A stretch of 64,000 bases of DNA. It comes from Erwinia sp. (GTDB lineage Bacteria > Pseudomonadota > Gammaproteobacteria > Enterobacterales > Enterobacteriaceae). Below the pieces are notes generated by a model that was not told where the DNA came from, ran no database searches, and worked only from the letters and a program-made list of their open reading frames with translations. The stretch is from assembly GCA_964016415.1 (NCBI GenBank), contig OZ024666.1:1717310-1781309 (forward strand), in the 5' to 3' direction. Below, one piece after another: positions 33,956-43,556 of this stretch (positions are counted from its first letter, which is position 1; every line of letters begins with the position of its first letter). Both the position numbers and the translations under genes were made by a program.

Positions 33956-34021
33956 CGCATTCTCCCGATTTTTCCTCTTTCCACTGCCCATTCATCTGTA
34001 ACCATTTTTGCCATCAGCTAT

Positions 34022-34052
34022 AAAAAAAGTCCTGACCCTAAGGCCAGGACTT
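34022..34052 (-). terminator. Rho-independent terminator of fruBKA
   Basis: On the minus strand AAGTCCTG and CAGGACTT arms are followed by a run of seven T residues, about 50 bases after the fruA stop. On the plus strand no T-run follows, so it serves the fru operon. Confidence 0.85.
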
Positions 34053-34103
34053 CATCGCTATCTAACGCAAGGCTCCGAAACAGCCGGGGACCCGACTCTG
34101 TTT

Positions 34104-35792
34104 TTAAGCCTGTTGCAACTTGCTTTCAGGCTGCTTCAGGAAGGCATATGCCACACCCGCAACGGCCGTACCAGCAATAATTGCCAGCAGATATCCGAGA
34201 ACTGGGGTGATAGCGCCTGGAATTAACAGCACAAATAAGCCACCATGCGGTGCCATCAGTTTCGCGCCAACTGTCATTGAGATGGCACCGGTGAGGGCTC
34301 CGCCAACGATGCAGCAGGGTAAAACACGCATCGGGTCACGCGCAGCAAAAGGAATTGCACCTTCAGAAATGAAGCATAAGCCCAGCACCAGTGCCGCTTT
34401 ACCCCCTTCCTGCTGCCCCTTATCAAATTTATTACGTGCCAGGAACGTCGCCACACCCATTGCCAGTGGTGGAACCATCCCTGCTGCCATAATTGCAGCC
34501 ATAGGTGCATAGGTTTGTGTACTGAGTAATCCGACACCAAATGCATAGGCCACTTTGTTGATTGGACCACCCATATCAGCACACATCATCCCGCCAAGGA
34601 TAGCACCCAATACTACGGCATTGGCGGTACCCAGATTATTCAGCCAAAGTGTCAATCCTTCCATGACCTTGGCTATCGGAGTGCCGACAACGTAGATCAT
34701 CAGCAAACCGGTTATCAGACTGCCTATCAGCGGAATGATTAATATCGGCTTTAACGCTTCCATGCTCTGAGGCAACCTGACCTTGGTACTGAGGAATTTG
34801 GCTGCATAACCGGCGATGAAACCCGCGATGATACCGCCAAGGAAGCCCGCATTTACCGTGGATGCTAACATCCCGCCAATCATACCCGGTGCAAGGCCCG
34901 GACGGTCAGCGATAGAGAAGGCGATAAACCCGGCAAGCACTGGCACCATCAACGCAAAAGCCGTTCCACCACCAATTTGCATCAAGGCAGCAGGGAAAGT
35001 GCCCGCGACTTTAAATGCTTCAATACCAAAAGCAAACGAGAGCGCAATACACAAGCCCCCGGCAACTACCATGGGTAACATATACGAAACCCCGGTCAGC
35101 AGGTGACGATAGGCACCGGCCTTCTCTTTTTTACCTTCGGCTTCACCTGCCCCGGAAGTGCTGGCTTTAGGTTCATACACTTTCGCTTCAGCCAGCGCTT
35201 TATCGAACTCTTGTGCTGTCTTTTTCAATGCCAGACCTGTGCTGGTGCGATACATTGGCTTACCGGCAAATTTAGCCAGATCCACTTCAATATCTGCAGC
35301 AACAATCACCAAATCAGCCTGAGCAATTTCTTGCGGGGTAATAACATTTCCCGCACCGACTGAACCACGCGTTTCAACTTTTGCCCACCAACCACGTTTT
35401 TTCGCTTCCGTGTCGATAGCTTCTGCGGCCATAAAGGTATGAGCAACACCTGTTGGACAGGCAGTCACCGCCAGAATACGTTTCGGACGATTGGTTTCGG
35501 CAGGTTGAGCAGCAGCTGTGCTTGCCTGCCAAGGTTTAGCTTCGGTTTTCGCCTGGGTGAATACGTTCTCTGGTGTACTCAGTACATCGTTAATGTCAGC
35601 GACATACACATTTTTACCGTTCAAAGTGACATCTGATGGCTCAGTTGCTCCTGTCACGATAACCAGTTCAGCGTCTTGCGCATTGTCAGTCAGGGTGACA
35701 CCTTGTGCGGTGGCGACAGCCTGCAATCTGCTTTTTGCCAGATGGCGAGTTGCCTGTCCCAGCGTTGATTCGATCATCAGCAGCGTTTTCAT
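34104..35792 (-). CDS. fruA: FruA, fructose-specific PTS enzyme IIBC
   Basis: FruA imports fructose and phosphorylates it to fructose 1-phosphate, taking phosphate from FruB. It has 562 residues (E. coli 563). The order is IIB' (about 1-95), IIB with the phosphocysteine in TACPTGVAHTFMAAEA, a linker, then the membrane IIC domain of about ten helices (GAYRHLLTGVSYMLPMVVAGG onward). The frame opens at 35834. AGGAGAGG seven bases before the ATG at 35792 and the start MKTLLMIE fix the beginning. It is the third gene of fruBKA. Confidence 0.96.
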   Translation of the reverse strand: MKTLLMIESTLGQATRHLAKSRLQAVATAQGVTLTDNAQDAELVIVTGATEPSDVTLNGKNVYVADINDVLSTPENVFTQAKTEAKPWQASTAAAQPAETNRPKRILAVTACPTGVAHTFMAAEAIDTEAKKRGWWAKVETRGSVGAGNVITPQEIAQADLVIVAADIEVDLAKFAGKPMYRTSTGLALKKTAQEFDKALAEAKVYEPKASTSGAGEAEGKKEKAGAYRHLLTGVSYMLPMVVAGGLCIALSFAFGIEAFKVAGTFPAALMQIGGGTAFALMVPVLAGFIAFSIADRPGLAPGMIGGMLASTVNAGFLGGIIAGFIAGYAAKFLSTKVRLPQSMEALKPILIIPLIGSLITGLLMIYVVGTPIAKVMEGLTLWLNNLGTANAVVLGAILGGMMCADMGGPINKVAYAFGVGLLSTQTYAPMAAIMAAGMVPPLAMGVATFLARNKFDKGQQEGGKAALVLGLCFISEGAIPFAARDPMRVLPCCIVGGALTGAISMTVGAKLMAPHGGLFVLLIPGAITPVLGYLLAIIAGTAVAGVAYAFLKQPESKLQQA

Positions 35793-35808
35793 TGTACCTC
35801 TCCTGCTG

Positions 35809-36747
35809 TTAGTTAAAAGGTTGTAAGTCGACACGCGCCATCATGGCAGCCAACTGACTACGATCTGTAACACCCACATTACTCTGACTGACCGCCATTG
35901 CGGCAACGGCAGTAGCCAGTCTTAAGGTATGCTCACTTGATTCACGCATCAGCAGACCATAAATCAGTCCGCCAACCATGGAGTCACCTGCACCAACAGT
36001 ACTGACGACTTCACAGGCAGGCGGTTTTGCTATCCACTCACCTGACGCGTTGACCCACAATGCGCCTTCCGCACCCAGTGATATCACCACGTGGGCAATG
36101 CCTTGTTCCCGTAATGCGTGTGCCGCTGAAATAACATCCTGCAAATCAGGTAACTTACGACCCGCCCAAATTTCCAGCTCACGACGATTGGGTTTTACCA
36201 GCCAGGGTGAAGCTTTCAACCCTGCCTCCAATGCTTCGCGGCTACTGTCGAAAATGATACAAGGACATTGAGAACGTAACGCACTGATCCATTCAGTAAA
36301 TGCCTCGGGTTTTACTCCTGCGGGTAAACTACCGCTGACACAAACCATATCGAACTGTCCCAGCCAGCTCAGCGAGTCACTGCTGAAACGCTCCCAATCC
36401 TGCGGCGTCACTTCGAAACCAGAAAAATTAAGGTCAGTTACCTCACCATCTTTTTCGGTCATTTTGACATTAATACGGGTTCTGCCTTCTACCACCTGAA
36501 AACGATTGGCGATCCCCAACTTACTGAATAACTGCTGGAAACCATCCTGATTTTCTTTACCCAGAAAACCACCTACGGTGACATCAATTCCCAGATCTTT
36601 GAGCACTTTTGCTACATTAATCCCTTTACCAGCGGCATGTAACCCCGTGGTTTTGACCAGATTAACTTCGCCACGCTCAATTTCCGGAGTGTATCCCACC
36701 AGATCATAAGCCGGATTTAGCGTAATAGTGGCGACACGTCTGCTCAT
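35809..36747 (-). CDS. fruK: 1-phosphofructokinase
   Basis: FruK phosphorylates fructose 1-phosphate to fructose 1,6-bisphosphate with ATP. The 312 residues equal E. coli FruK. It has the PfkB ribokinase-like fold, with an N-terminal [19 protein letters not shown] segment and the C-terminal signature [14 protein letters not shown] holding the catalytic Asp. It overlaps fruB by four bases and lies 16 bases before fruA. In E. coli its substrate relieves Cra repression of this operon. Confidence 0.96.
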   Translation of the reverse strand: MSRRVATITLNPAYDLVGYTPEIERGEVNLVKTTGLHAAGKGINVAKVLKDLGIDVTVGGFLGKENQDGFQQLFSKLGIANRFQVVEGRTRINVKMTEKDGEVTDLNFSGFEVTPQDWERFSSDSLSWLGQFDMVCVSGSLPAGVKPEAFTEWISALRSQCPCIIFDSSREALEAGLKASPWLVKPNRRELEIWAGRKLPDLQDVISAAHALREQGIAHVVISLGAEGALWVNASGEWIAKPPACEVVSTVGAGDSMVGGLIYGLLMRESSEHTLRLATAVAAMAVSQSNVGVTDRSQLAAMMARVDLQPFN

Positions 36748-37877
36748 GCTGCCCCCTCACCCAGGCCATTGGCAATGGCTTCACCGATCGCATCAAGTGC
36801 TTTTTGCGCTTCTTCACCACTGGCAGTGAAGCGCAACCGATGACCTTTTTTCACCCCCAGGGCAACCACTTTCATCAGGCTGCGTCCGTTGGCAGGTTTA
36901 CCACTGCCATCAAGATTGGTCACAGTCACGTCGCAATTGAACTGCTTAATCACATTAACCAGCGCTGTACCGGGTCGTGCATGCAAACCATGCTCATTAC
37001 GGATAACAAACTCTTCGGTCAGTGTATTACTCTCTTCTGCAACCTCACTGGTTAGGAGTGCCAGGATGCCTGCCGCATCAGCAGTAAGCAGCCGTTCCGC
37101 TTTACCTGCTGCAAGCAACGCCCCGAGAAAATCCAGCACCGGATATGCTTGTTCATCAACCACTGCAACCGTCAGTAATAGCGCAGCTTTCTGACCATTC
37201 ACCTCAAAAGGAGTCTGGCTGCGGCTGACTGCCACCGCACTGGTCAAATTACCAACCGTGCTGTCGCTCAACCAAATCCCATGACCGAGATTGACTGGCT
37301 GTCGGGTGATGACGTCCGCAACGAAATTGACATCCACTGCACCGGCCTGTTGAAGATGCCCCGCATTGATTGCCTGCAGTGTCATCAGATCATCAGCAGC
37401 GATATCCGTGGTAATCAGTGAAGTATCAAATTTAAACTCACTACCCTGCTTTTCACCCATCAGAATGCTACGCAGCGTTTCTGCAGAATCTGTGTTTTTC
37501 AGTTGTTCAGCAACACTGTCATCACTGAGAACATGAGTCAGTTGGCGCAACAGTGCCAGATGTTCGTCAGACTTCGCTGCGATACCGATGACGACATAAG
37601 CAGTCTGCTCTTCGCCCCAGGAAATACCCTGCGGGAACTGAAAAACCTGAACACCGGTGTTTAACACTAAATCGCGGGTATCTGTCGTACCATGAGGAAT
37701 AGCAATGCCATTACCAAGGTAAGTTGAGGTCTGCTGCTCACGTGCCAGCATGCCATTTACATAACCTTCCCCTACATTACCTGCACGGGTTAGCTCCGCT
37801 GCCACCTGACGAATTGCATCCTCTTTATCCCGCGCGGTGGCGCCTGGGTGGATGGCAGATAATTCAAGCTGGAACAT
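36744..37877 (-). CDS. fruB: FruB, fused PTS IIA-M-HPr (DTP)
   Basis: FruB is the diphosphoryl transfer protein of the fructose PTS, 377 residues (E. coli 376). The IIA domain carries its phospho-His in [14 protein letters not shown] modulator-like middle domain follows. The C-terminal FPr domain (about residues 285-370) has the HPr site [11 protein letters not shown] and the [11 protein letters not shown] region. It relays phosphate from enzyme I to FruA. It is the first gene of fruBKA, with two Cra sites upstream. Confidence 0.96.
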   Translation of the reverse strand: MFQLELSAIHPGATARDKEDAIRQVAAELTRAGNVGEGYVNGMLAREQQTSTYLGNGIAIPHGTTDTRDLVLNTGVQVFQFPQGISWGEEQTAYVVIGIAAKSDEHLALLRQLTHVLSDDSVAEQLKNTDSAETLRSILMGEKQGSEFKFDTSLITTDIAADDLMTLQAINAGHLQQAGAVDVNFVADVITRQPVNLGHGIWLSDSTVGNLTSAVAVSRSQTPFEVNGQKAALLLTVAVVDEQAYPVLDFLGALLAAGKAERLLTADAAGILALLTSEVAEESNTLTEEFVIRNEHGLHARPGTALVNVIKQFNCDVTVTNLDGSGKPANGRSLMKVVALGVKKGHRLRFTASGEEAQKALDAIGEAIANGLGEGAA

Positions 37878-37898
37878 AGTTCTCCTCGCTGCTGAAAT

Positions 37899-37910
37899 TG
37901 AATCGTTTCA
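37899..37910. promoter_or_regulatory. Cra (FruR) operator 1 upstream of fruB
   Basis: TGAATCGTTTCA matches the Cra consensus, with one deviation from perfect symmetry, 22 bases before the fruB ATG. Confidence 0.8.
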
Positions 37911-37953
37911 GCATAGTTAGGCGCGTGCCTGACAACTCTCGCTGATTGCACGC

Positions 37954-37965
37954 TGAAACGTTTCA
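37954..37965. promoter_or_regulatory. Cra (FruR) operator 2 upstream of fruB
   Basis: TGAAACGTTTCA is a perfect palindromic Cra site, 55 bases from operator 1, about five helical turns. E. coli fruB also has two Cra sites. Confidence 0.85.
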
Positions 37966-38260
37966 AGAATTCTGATGCGGCAGTGAAAATGATGCAAGTT
38001 TTCCCGAGTCTGGTGTGACAATTTTTTGATGCCACGCACATTTTATCGGTTCATCTCTCACCTTTATCTCTCCGACATTATGATAGCTGAAATTTGCTGA
38101 AGCAGGTTAAATATACCAGACGACATCTTACCAGCGTCTTAGTCCCGACATACGCATCACCTGCGGCGTCGGCATAATGCCGGGTAGTCATTGTGCTGTA
38201 AAGCAGCTGAAGTAATAAAAAAAGTGTTGCCAGTATCGTATCGCAAAGAGCCGCACACTG

Positions 38261-38518
38261 TCATACCGGTGACGTCGCAATTTCAAGCACTGATAAATAA
38301 TAGAGTGCATCATCACGTTTGACACCACACATCACCAATTCAGGCTGTAAACGCGCACAAACAGCTGGTCGCTCTGGCGAAGCGAAGAGTTTGCAACGCA
38401 GATGCTCATCCAGTTGAACACAATGAGTGTTCGCTGGCTTGCCATTCGGCATGCCGGGAATCGGTGTTGATATAGAGGGTGCGATACAGCATGCCCCACA
38501 TCCTTCACGACATCGCAT
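38261..38518 (-). CDS. yeiW: YeiW, cysteine-cluster (YkgJ-type) protein
   Basis: YeiW is a small protein of the UPF0153/YkgJ family, which has a cysteine cluster likely to bind zinc or an iron-sulfur centre. It has 85 residues (E. coli 84). The signature [20 protein letters not shown] is followed by conserved Cys residues in [15 protein letters not shown] and AVCARLQP. The frame opens at a GTG at 38533. The ATG at 38518 has AGGTGA at correct spacing and is chosen. It is divergent from yeiP. The function is unknown. Confidence 0.9.
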   Translation of the reverse strand: MRCREGCGACCIAPSISTPIPGMPNGKPANTHCVQLDEHLRCKLFASPERPAVCARLQPELVMCGVKRDDALYYLSVLEIATSPV

Positions 38519-38731
38519 GTTTTCACCTGCCACAATTTACCCCGGTGAAGATTGAAGAACTGTCAGTTTATCATGTTGAGAATTTAACGTTATTATTACT
38601 CGCGGCAAACACTCTCGAACTCCCCTGCATACGCCATATTTTAGCCTGGTCTGCCTGCTAATCTGTACTTGCTTCACACTACCGCTCAGAGTAACTTGTG
38701 GCAAAACATCCGCTTCCTATTCAGGTGCATT

Positions 38732-39304
38732 ATGCCAAGAGCAAATGAGATAAAAAAAGGCATGGCTGTCAGCCATAATGGAAAACTTCTGCTGGTAAAA
38801 GATATTGATGTGCAAAGCCCTAGTGCGCGCGGCGCTTCCACGCTCTATAAAATGAGATTCACCGATGTACGCACCGGGCTGAAAGTCGAAGAGCGTTTCA
38901 AAGGCGATGATATCCTCGATACCATATCACTCAACCGTCGTCAGGTGACATTTTCTTATCTTGATGGTGATGAGTATGTGTTTATGGATGACGAAGACTA
39001 TACCCCTTATTCATTCAAAAAAGCACATATAGAGGAAGAGCTCCTTTTCCTCCCTGAGGGCGTTATTCCCGGTATCCAGGTGCTCACCATGGATGGCGAA
39101 ATACTGGCCCTGGAGCTCCCCCAAACGGTTGAAATGGACATCGTAGAAACAACGCCAGGCATCAAGGGTGCCTCAGCCAGTGCGCGGACCAAACCGGCAA
39201 CAATGAGTACCGGGTTAACTATTCAGGTCCCGGAATATCTCAGTAACGGAGATCGGATCCGCATTCATATCCCTGAGCGCCGTTATATGGGGCGTGCTGA
39301 ATAG
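38732..39304 (+). CDS. yeiP: YeiP, elongation factor P-like protein
   Basis: YeiP (EfpL) is an EF-P paralogue that binds the ribosome and eases stalling, in E. coli also at motifs other than polyproline. It has 190 residues, as in E. coli. The three EF-P domains are present: KOW-like N-terminal ([24 protein letters not shown]), OB central and OB C-terminal ([20 protein letters not shown]). In the modified loop the EF-P lysine is replaced by the YeiP-type SPSARGAS loop with Arg. The frame is open from 38669; 38732 is the family start with AGGTG upstream. Confidence 0.95.
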   Translation: MPRANEIKKGMAVSHNGKLLLVKDIDVQSPSARGASTLYKMRFTDVRTGLKVEERFKGDDILDTISLNRRQVTFSYLDGDEYVFMDDEDYTPYSFKKAHIEEELLFLPEGVIPGIQVLTMDGEILALELPQTVEMDIVETTPGIKGASASARTKPATMSTGLTIQVPEYLSNGDRIRIHIPERRYMGRAE

Positions 39305-39479
39305 CGCTATCTGCGCCATTCAGAAATGAATCATCGGATCATCCTCAATCGTTGATTTGCTGTTGATCAGGCTCTCCTCATAGCCGATGACAGCGGATCA
39401 GCGGTGTGACTTCTGCACTTCCTGCTCATTCTCCCCCCATGCACTGTGTCATAATGACTACTGATATTCTCATACATGG

Positions 39480-40208
39480 ATGTGTTTCCTGCATGTCTAC
39501 CAAACAACTGTGGCTACTGATTGTTTTCAATCTGTTGGGTTTTACGCTGTTTTTTCCTGGTATCTTCCTGTCAATCATGGCGTCTGGTTCACCATTGATA
39601 AATCCATTTTCTACTGGTTCAATGATCAACTGGTCAGTAATCGGTTGCTCTCGTGGGTCATCGCGATTACTAATTTTCGCGATTTTGACGGTGTAGCCTT
39701 GCTGGCGATGGGTGTACTCTATTTTTGTTTGTGGCATAAAGCGCCAACTGATGAGAAATGGCGAATCTTCGTCACAGGTGTTGCTATGGTAATCAGCGCA
39801 ATAATCTTAAATCAGCTGGGCCATTTGATACCGGTCTCTCATCCTAGCCCGACGAAATTCTTTTCTGATGTTCATCATGTGACTCAACTGACAGGAATTG
39901 CGACAAAGGATGCCTCGTCTGATAGTTTTCCCCGTGATCATGGTATGTTACTAATGATTTTTGCCAGCTATATGTTGCGCTACTTCTCACTGCGTTTTTT
40001 TTCTCTGTCTGTTGCTATCGTACTAATATTCGCCTCGCCGCGCATCATGATTGGCGCACACTGGTTTACTGATGTTGCTGTAGGTTCTCTCAGTATCGTT
40101 CTTGTTGGTATGAGCTGGTGGTTATTGACCCCCGCCTGCGACAAAATGATCGCGTTACTCTACCGGTATACGCCAGCGGGCCATAGACAGAAAAAAAATA
40201 TTGCTTAA
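39480..40208 (+). pseudogene. lpxT: LpxT, lipid A 1-diphosphate synthase, apparently frameshifted near its 5' end
   Basis: LpxT is a PAP2-type inner-membrane kinase that transfers phosphate from undecaprenyl pyrophosphate to lipid A. From about 39552 this frame gives SWYLPVNHGVW and the rest of an LpxT homologue. The real N-terminus is in another frame: ATG at 39493 encodes MSTKQLWLLIVFNLLGFTLFF, which aligns with the E. coli start. The two meet at a run of six T residues (39550-39555), where one extra T would restore a single protein. In the PAP2 signature, SFPGDHG of E. coli is SFPRDHG here, a Gly-to-Arg change beside the catalytic His. The 242-residue open frame from 39480 has an unrelated N-terminus and no good ribosome-binding site. 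A sequencing error remains possible for the frameshift. Confidence 0.75.
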
Positions 40209-40645
40209 TTTAATTCACGCGGTATTATCTAGCACCCGCCTGCTGAGACCGCTATGAATCATTTCTGTGCGCAAATAACGATAAATGGCAGCCTGTTCAT
40301 TCATGATAACTATTCCAGCATTTAATTTAGGATTATTCCGATCTTAACTTTATTTCTCCTTGTTAATTAAAGACTTTTTTTTAACCAAACTTCATACCTG
40401 CGCTGTTTTGCAGTTAAAAAAACCGTAAAATCCTGATTAACATCATAAGCTCGGTAAATTGCCCGCAAAAATACTCGCCATGCCGCGACTGATCAGGTAA
40501 TCTCATTTCCCAATAAGCCCCACAGTATTATACAGGGCCTCAGATTTAGCATCTTCTGCGGTTAGAGTTCACCGGACAGCAGAAGCGGGTTATCAATACT
40601 TTCTAACGATATCCTCGTTAAGGACATCAAGGGATCACAATCATA
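40209..40645. other. Long intergenic region upstream of mepS
   Basis: This region of 437 AT-rich bases has no recognisable gene. CTTCTGC (40553-40559) and GCAGAAG (40579-40585) can form a hairpin within the probable mepS leader, with an inner GGT/ACC pairing. A run of eight T at about 40375-40382 follows no strong stem. The length leaves room for a leader or a small RNA, but none could be supported. Confidence 0.4.
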
Positions 40646-41218
40646 ATGGTCAAGTCTCAACCGATACTGAGATACATTCGTAAGGTAATACCTGCTGTTG
40701 TTTTGACAACGCTATTTTCTACCTGCAACCTGGCTAACGCCAGTGTGAATACTCAAACTGAGACGCATGCAGTTAAACTCGAGGGTGGTTTTTTACTGCA
40801 AGCGTCTCAGGATGAATTTGAAAAACTGGTCAATAGTGTCGATGTCAAGTCACGCCTCATGGACCAGTATTTCGACTGGAAGGGTGTGCGTTATCGCCTT
40901 GGTGGTAATAGTAAACGCGGTATTGATTGTTCAGCTTTTGTCCAGAAAACTTTTCGTGAACAATTCGGTCTTGACCTCCCGCGGTCGACACATGCAATGA
41001 GTGGCTCTGGCAAACGTATTCAACGAGCAAAATTACGTGCTGGTGACCTGGTCTTATTCCGTGCAGGTTCTACTGGTCGCCATGTCGGCATTTACCTCGG
41101 CAATGATAATTTTGTTCATGCATCGACCAGTTCCGGTGTAATGATTTCAAATCTCAACGACTCTTACTGGAAAAATCGCTTTCGTGATGCCCGACGGATT
41201 TTAACTCCAACGAGTTGA
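40646..41218 (+). CDS. mepS: MepS (Spr), murein DD-endopeptidase
   Basis: MepS cleaves D-Ala-mDAP crosslinks so that new peptidoglycan can be inserted. In E. coli it is an outer-membrane lipoprotein degraded by NlpI-Prc. It has 190 residues (E. coli 188). The NlpC/P60 domain is intact: catalytic Cys in GIDCSAFVQ, His in GRHVGIYLG and His in NFVHAST. The signal region is unusual. The only Cys is in TLFSTC, with Phe at -3 and Thr at -1, a poor lipobox, and a signal peptidase I-like ANA site follows six residues later. The mature form may therefore not be lipidated. Confidence 0.93.
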   Translation: MVKSQPILRYIRKVIPAVVLTTLFSTCNLANASVNTQTETHAVKLEGGFLLQASQDEFEKLVNSVDVKSRLMDQYFDWKGVRYRLGGNSKRGIDCSAFVQKTFREQFGLDLPRSTHAMSGSGKRIQRAKLRAGDLVLFRAGSTGRHVGIYLGNDNFVHASTSSGVMISNLNDSYWKNRFRDARRILTPTS

Positions 41219-41250
41219 TACGTCTGATTTTGGTACTACGAATTCCAGCT

Positions 41251-41278
41251 AAACGCTGCCTATGGTAGCGTTTTTTTT
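41251..41278 (+). terminator. Rho-independent terminator of mepS
   Basis: AAACGCTGCC and GGTAGCG arms followed by eight T residues, 33 bases after the stop. Confidence 0.9.
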
Positions 41279-41444
41279 ATTTACTTATTCGGATATTTTA
41301 GACTCAAAGACGTCAATTGTGTCTTTATACCTGACATTTTTGCCAACAACGCATACACTTATGATTATACTGCTATAAATACTTTGCCTGACCCTCTATT
41401 GCAGTTACCGCAACTTAGCACAGGCAACAACGTGAGAATATTCT

Positions 41445-43016
41445 ATGGCATTCCCTTCCTCTGTCACAAAACAAGCCACTCCCCCTGGAAAGGTTGCGAT
41501 ACGGTGCGTTTTTGTTGGTCTGGTTTCGTTTACTTTTTTCATTTTGGTTGCGTTGGCTACCGCGGTTTTTCAGCGTAATCGGAGTCATGTGCTACTGGCA
41601 AATGACTCACAAACCTATGTTCGTAATATTTTTGAAGACCTGACAAATTCCCTTATTCCGCTAAAAGACTGGTCACAGCGCCCTTGCCACGATGTAAATT
41701 CACAACTGACACAGCGAGCGGCATTTGCAACCAATGTACGTGCAATTTTATTGGTTAACAAGGGAATAGCATATTGCTCATCAGCCACAGGGAGCATGGG
41801 GATTTATGCCAGTCACTTTTCACCAGATACTGATCTCAACAATGACATCGATATTCGTTTGATACCCGATACCCCTATGGTTCCGGGAAAGCCAGCCATT
41901 GTGTTGTGGATAAAATCGGCTTCTGATGGTAGTGGTATTTTTACCACACTGAATATTGATATCACACCCTGGTTGCTCCTGGCTTCACGACCTCAGGAGA
42001 TCACCGGAATGGCCATTGTCGCTGGTAATGAAGCGCTAACAAGTTGGCAACAAAAAGTAATCCCTGCCCGCTTACTTCCCGATTCAGCACTAAAAACTGT
42101 TGCCCTGCCGGGTTATCCGGTAACACTGAGATTATATGGCTCAATACTGGCAGATCAGGATCTGCTGCTCTTGCTGCTCTGCGCTGTCGTGTTTTCTATG
42201 CTGACTACTGGCTGCTATTTTTTGCTGATCACGCGTCGGGTACATCCCGGGCGGGATATTTTATTAGGCATGAAGCGTGGTGAGTTTCATGTCGTTTATC
42301 AACCGATAATTGATACCAGAACGGGCAATGTCTTCGCTCTGGAGGCCCTATTGCGTTGGTCTCACAGAACCGAGGGATCGATCCCTCCTGATACTTTCAT
42401 CAGTTATGCTGAATCACAACAGCTGATCGCGCCGCTTACTCGTCATCTGTTAAGGCTGATTGCCAGGGATGCTCCTCAGCTTGCAACCTTGCTGCCTGCC
42501 GGAACACGGTTAACTGTCAATATGTCACCTCTGCATCTGACTTCGAACAATTTTTGTGAAGATATCACCCACTGGCTGGAGACAATGCCAGCGAACTACT
42601 TCCCTTATGTATTCGAGATTACAGAACGCTCAATGGTGAATGATAACAATGCTGTCTCTCGTTTTAACTGGATACATGAACACGGAATTGATCTCGCCAT
42701 TGATGATTTTGGTACCGGGCACAGTGCTCTCATCTACCTGGAAAAGTTCAATTTTGATTACATAAAGATTGATGGGGGCTTTGTGCAGAGTATTGGCATG
42801 GAGACGGTCACGTCCCCAGTGCTTGATGCAGTAATTCATCTGGCAAAAAAAATAAAGTTACACACCATCGCTGAAGCGGTGGAGACAGAACAACAAGCAA
42901 ATTGGTTGATAGAGAAAGGCGTTGATTACATGCAAGGTTACTTATTTAGTCACCCATGCAATATTGAAGCTCTCGGGTTGTATCTGCACACCAGATCACA
43001 AAACAACAAAGAATAA
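41445..43016 (+). CDS. pdeN: PdeN (Rtn), CSS-EAL cyclic-di-GMP phosphodiesterase
   Basis: PdeN is an inner-membrane phosphodiesterase that lowers c-di-GMP. It has 523 residues (E. coli 518). TM1 (about 20-43) is followed by a periplasmic CSS domain with the redox motif Cys111-Ser-Ser, then TM2 (about 240-262) and a cytoplasmic EAL domain. All catalytic features are present: EALLRW, the Asn in LTVNMS, ITERS, DDFGTG, the Lys in IKIDGG, AEAVET and MQGYLF, so it should be active. In this family oxidation of the periplasmic cysteines by DsbA restrains activity. It follows the mepS terminator and is probably transcribed alone. Confidence 0.94.
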   Translation: MAFPSSVTKQATPPGKVAIRCVFVGLVSFTFFILVALATAVFQRNRSHVLLANDSQTYVRNIFEDLTNSLIPLKDWSQRPCHDVNSQLTQRAAFATNVRAILLVNKGIAYCSSATGSMGIYASHFSPDTDLNNDIDIRLIPDTPMVPGKPAIVLWIKSASDGSGIFTTLNIDITPWLLLASRPQEITGMAIVAGNEALTSWQQKVIPARLLPDSALKTVALPGYPVTLRLYGSILADQDLLLLLLCAVVFSMLTTGCYFLLITRRVHPGRDILLGMKRGEFHVVYQPIIDTRTGNVFALEALLRWSHRTEGSIPPDTFISYAESQQLIAPLTRHLLRLIARDAPQLATLLPAGTRLTVNMSPLHLTSNNFCEDITHWLETMPANYFPYVFEITERSMVNDNNAVSRFNWIHEHGIDLAIDDFGTGHSALIYLEKFNFDYIKIDGGFVQSIGMETVTSPVLDAVIHLAKKIKLHTIAEAVETEQQANWLIEKGVDYMQGYLFSHPCNIEALGLYLHTRSQNNKE

Positions 43017-43067
43017 ATACCTTTATTGTCTGTAGATACGCACTTGCCGTTGTATTAGAAATAAGGT

Positions 43068-43106
43068 ACCTAATCCCGTGCAAATTATATTTGCAGGGGA
43101 TTAGGT
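43068..43106. repeat. Near-perfect 39-base inverted repeat between convergent genes
   Basis: ACCTAATCCC (43068-43077) pairs with GGGATTAGGT (43097-43106), and inside it TGCAAA (43079-43084) pairs with TTTGCA (43090-43095), with one G-G mismatch and loop TTATA. It lies between convergent pdeN and yejG, with no T-run on either side. It could be a shared 3' stabilising hairpin or a REP-like element. Confidence 0.6.
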
Positions 43107-43193
43107 TTAGGGCCATGCATCGGGTTTGTCCGTGAACATAAAATACCACGATGTATTGAAAAAAATACACAGTATAGTGTTAATCGGTACCAG

Positions 43194-43556
43194 TTACTGA
43201 ATAGGATACGCAACGAAGTTTTCAGCAATCCCGACACCAAAATTCTTCAGGCGACAGGTGGTGGCGAATTCATCGTGACGCGACACAAACAAACAAGGTT
43301 CCCCCTGCCATTCAAGAACAACACAATTTAGTTGTATCTGTGCCAAAGCATCCTTAATAATCAACATAACAACCCACGCCTGCTCGCCATGATGGCTTAA
43401 TAATTTCAGAGCAACGAGATCATCGTCATGATTATGATTACGAGTGACAGGTTCGATGGTACTGCCAGGTAAGCCTGAACACCAACGGTAACATTGCGGT
43501 AATCGATGTACCACGGAGTGCTGTAATTTATTCACCTTATCTCCCTGGATCGGCAT
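43194..43556 (-). CDS. yejG: YejG family protein
   Basis: YejG is a small cytoplasmic protein of unknown function found in Enterobacterales. The core VVHRLPQCYRW, LVALKLLS, GEPCLFVSRHDEFATTCRLKNFGVGIAE closely follows the E. coli protein (114 residues). Two starts are plausible. The ATG at 43556 has AGGAGA seven bases upstream (120 residues). A GTG at 43535 has GGGAG five bases upstream and aligns exactly with the E. coli start (113 residues). In E. coli it follows yejABEF, which is absent here. Confidence 0.88.
   Translation of the reverse strand: MPIQGDKVNKLQHSVVHRLPQCYRWCSGLPGSTIEPVTRNHNHDDDLVALKLLSHHGEQAWVVMLIIKDALAQIQLNCVVLEWQGEPCLFVSRHDEFATTCRLKNFGVGIAENFVAYPIQ

Larger units (their letters stand above)
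37878..38260. other. fruB upstream region, 383 bases
   Basis: This gap holds the fruB control region with two Cra sites and, beyond them, about 290 bases up to the end of yeiW. No gene was recognised there. E. coli has setB in this position; no remnant is visible. Confidence 0.5.

Noticed and set aside
39549..39557. Programmed -1 ribosomal frameshifting in lpxT
   Set aside because: G-TTT-TTT is a poor slippery heptamer because the first tRNA would re-pair with GTT, no downstream stimulatory structure is evident, and the extra Arg change favours decay.
39406..39696. 96-residue open frame as a separate gene
   Set aside because: From 39493 it encodes the true LpxT N-terminus and then runs out of frame; it is half of the frameshifted lpxT, not an extra gene.
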